Part shown: in pieces, positions 5,329 through 5,784 of the stretch
Position numbering within the stretch: position 1 is the first letter of the stretch
Layout: every line of letters starts with the position of its first letter
NCBI GenBank assembly: GCA_041591915.1
Contig: JBFHRB010000213.1
Coordinates: forward strand, 1 to 5,784
Source of the DNA: JBFHRB01 sp041591915
Lineage (GTDB): Bacteria; Actinomycetota; Nitriliruptoria; Nitriliruptorales; Nitriliruptoraceae
Direction of reading: 5' to 3'
DNA: 5,784 bases
The notes under the pieces: generated by a model
Seen by the model: only the letters and a program-made list of their open reading frames with translations
The model's database searches: none
Told to the model about the DNA's origin: nothing
Program-made: the position numbers and the translations under genes

Positions 5329-5784
5329 GTGCGAGACCTCGACCGACTCACCGTGATCACCGGCGCGCTCGTCCTGGCCGCGTCGCTGGTGGCCGGCTTC
5401 GTCATCGCGCCGCCAGACGAGAACCGGGCACGTGTCGCGCCACCCAGTGCACGGGACCTCGTCGCGCTCGAGGGTGACGCGCTCGGCCAGCTCATCGAGG
5501 CGGCCGAGGATCGACTGGGCGTCCGCAGCGTCGGCGTCGGGTTCGACCGCTGGCTCCGCGAGGACCTCGCCGAGGAGCATGTGTTCGACCAGCACGTCCG
5601 AGGTCACGACGGCTGGCTCTTCTACCGCTGGCCTGTCGAGCTGGCGTGCGACCCCGCAGCCCGACCGGTCGACCAGATCATCACCGAGACGCGGCGGATG
5701 CAACAGGTCGCGGAGGCGGCAGGGCTCGAGCTCCTCGTCCTCGTGCCGCCCGACAAGGGAGCTGTGATGACGCGCCACCTCGCC
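5329..5784 (+). CDS. AlgJ/AlgX-like O-acetyltransferase partner, N-terminal part (3' truncated)
   Basis: This open frame runs to the window edge for 152 codons without a stop. It begins MRDLDRLTV, then a hydrophobic signal-anchor at about residues 8-27 (VITGALVLAASLVAGFVIAP) and an extracytoplasmic region. RGHDGWLFYR (91-100) matches the GxDGWLF signature at the start of AlgJ/AlgX-type SGNH-like domains, and LELLVLVPPDKGAV (133-146) matches their following strand with the PDK motif. These proteins act outside the membrane and receive acyl groups from the paired MBOAT to acylate the polymer. The catalytic Ser and Asp-His motifs would lie at least partly beyond the window, so activity cannot be judged. 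The GTG start is one base after the MBOAT stop (TGACGTG) with no clear Shine-Dalgarno, suggesting translational coupling. GTG 5353 is an in-frame alternative that would shorten the basic N-terminus. Confidence 0.82.
   Translation, partial: MRDLDRLTVITGALVLAASLVAGFVIAPPDENRARVAPPSARDLVALEGDALGQLIEAAEDRLGVRSVGVGFDRWLREDLAEEHVFDQHVRGHDGWLFYRWPVELACDPAARPVDQIITETRRMQQVAEAAGLELLVLVPPDKGAVMTRHLA

Noticed and set aside
4722..5495. A 257-codon minus-strand frame opposite the MBOAT and AlgJ-like genes.
   Set aside because: It has a charged low-complexity product, no family resemblance, and lies antisense to conserved MBOAT motifs.

Overview
This is a densely packed, very GC-rich window in which every supported gene lies on the plus strand. 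GTG and TTG starts are common, junctions are four-base stop/start overlaps, and the Tad pilus genes follow the actinobacterial order. I infer a high-GC member of the Actinomycetota, but the window contains no phylogenetic marker that fixes the lineage.

Positions 1-3858 are the downstream part of a Tad/Flp (type IVb/IVc) pilus locus. In order it holds the C-terminal end of the TadA/CpaF secretion ATPase (cut by the window edge), the two inner-membrane platform proteins TadB and TadC, a 59-residue Flp-type pilin, and three short single-helix proteins: a TadE-like pseudopilin, a second TadE-like pseudopilin with a GFTxxEL-type prepilin site, and a TadG/TadE-like protein. tadA-tadB, tadB-tadC, tadE1-tadE2 and tadE2-tadG overlap by GTGA or ATGA. 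The pilin gene stands apart: a 100-bp gap before it holds a GC-rich hairpin over the tadC stop, a G-poor CA-rich leader and a strong Shine-Dalgarno sequence. This suits a subunit needed in large excess over the machine. The ATPase powers assembly, TadB/TadC form the membrane platform, Flp is the likely fibre subunit, and the TadE/G-like proteins are probable minor or initiating subunits. The prepilin peptidase, TadZ and most of TadA must lie outside the window.

Positions 3859-3917 are a short gap. A 7-bp inverted repeat there covers the ribosome binding site of the next gene, which starts at TTG.

Positions 3918-5784 hold a two-gene surface-polymer acetylation module: an AlgI-type membrane-bound O-acyltransferase (MBOAT) and, one base after its stop, the start of an AlgJ/AlgX-like protein that runs off the window. 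Such pairs transfer acyl (usually acetyl) groups to exported polysaccharides or other envelope polymers. Whether the module is functionally linked to the pilus or is simply the next operon cannot be told from the sequence.

No RNA gene, mobile element, CRISPR array or confident promoter was seen. The most useful points are the small pilin gene in an apparent gap, the unusual leader architecture before it, the varied +5 residue across the four pilin-like proteins, and the possible RBS-masking hairpin before the MBOAT gene.
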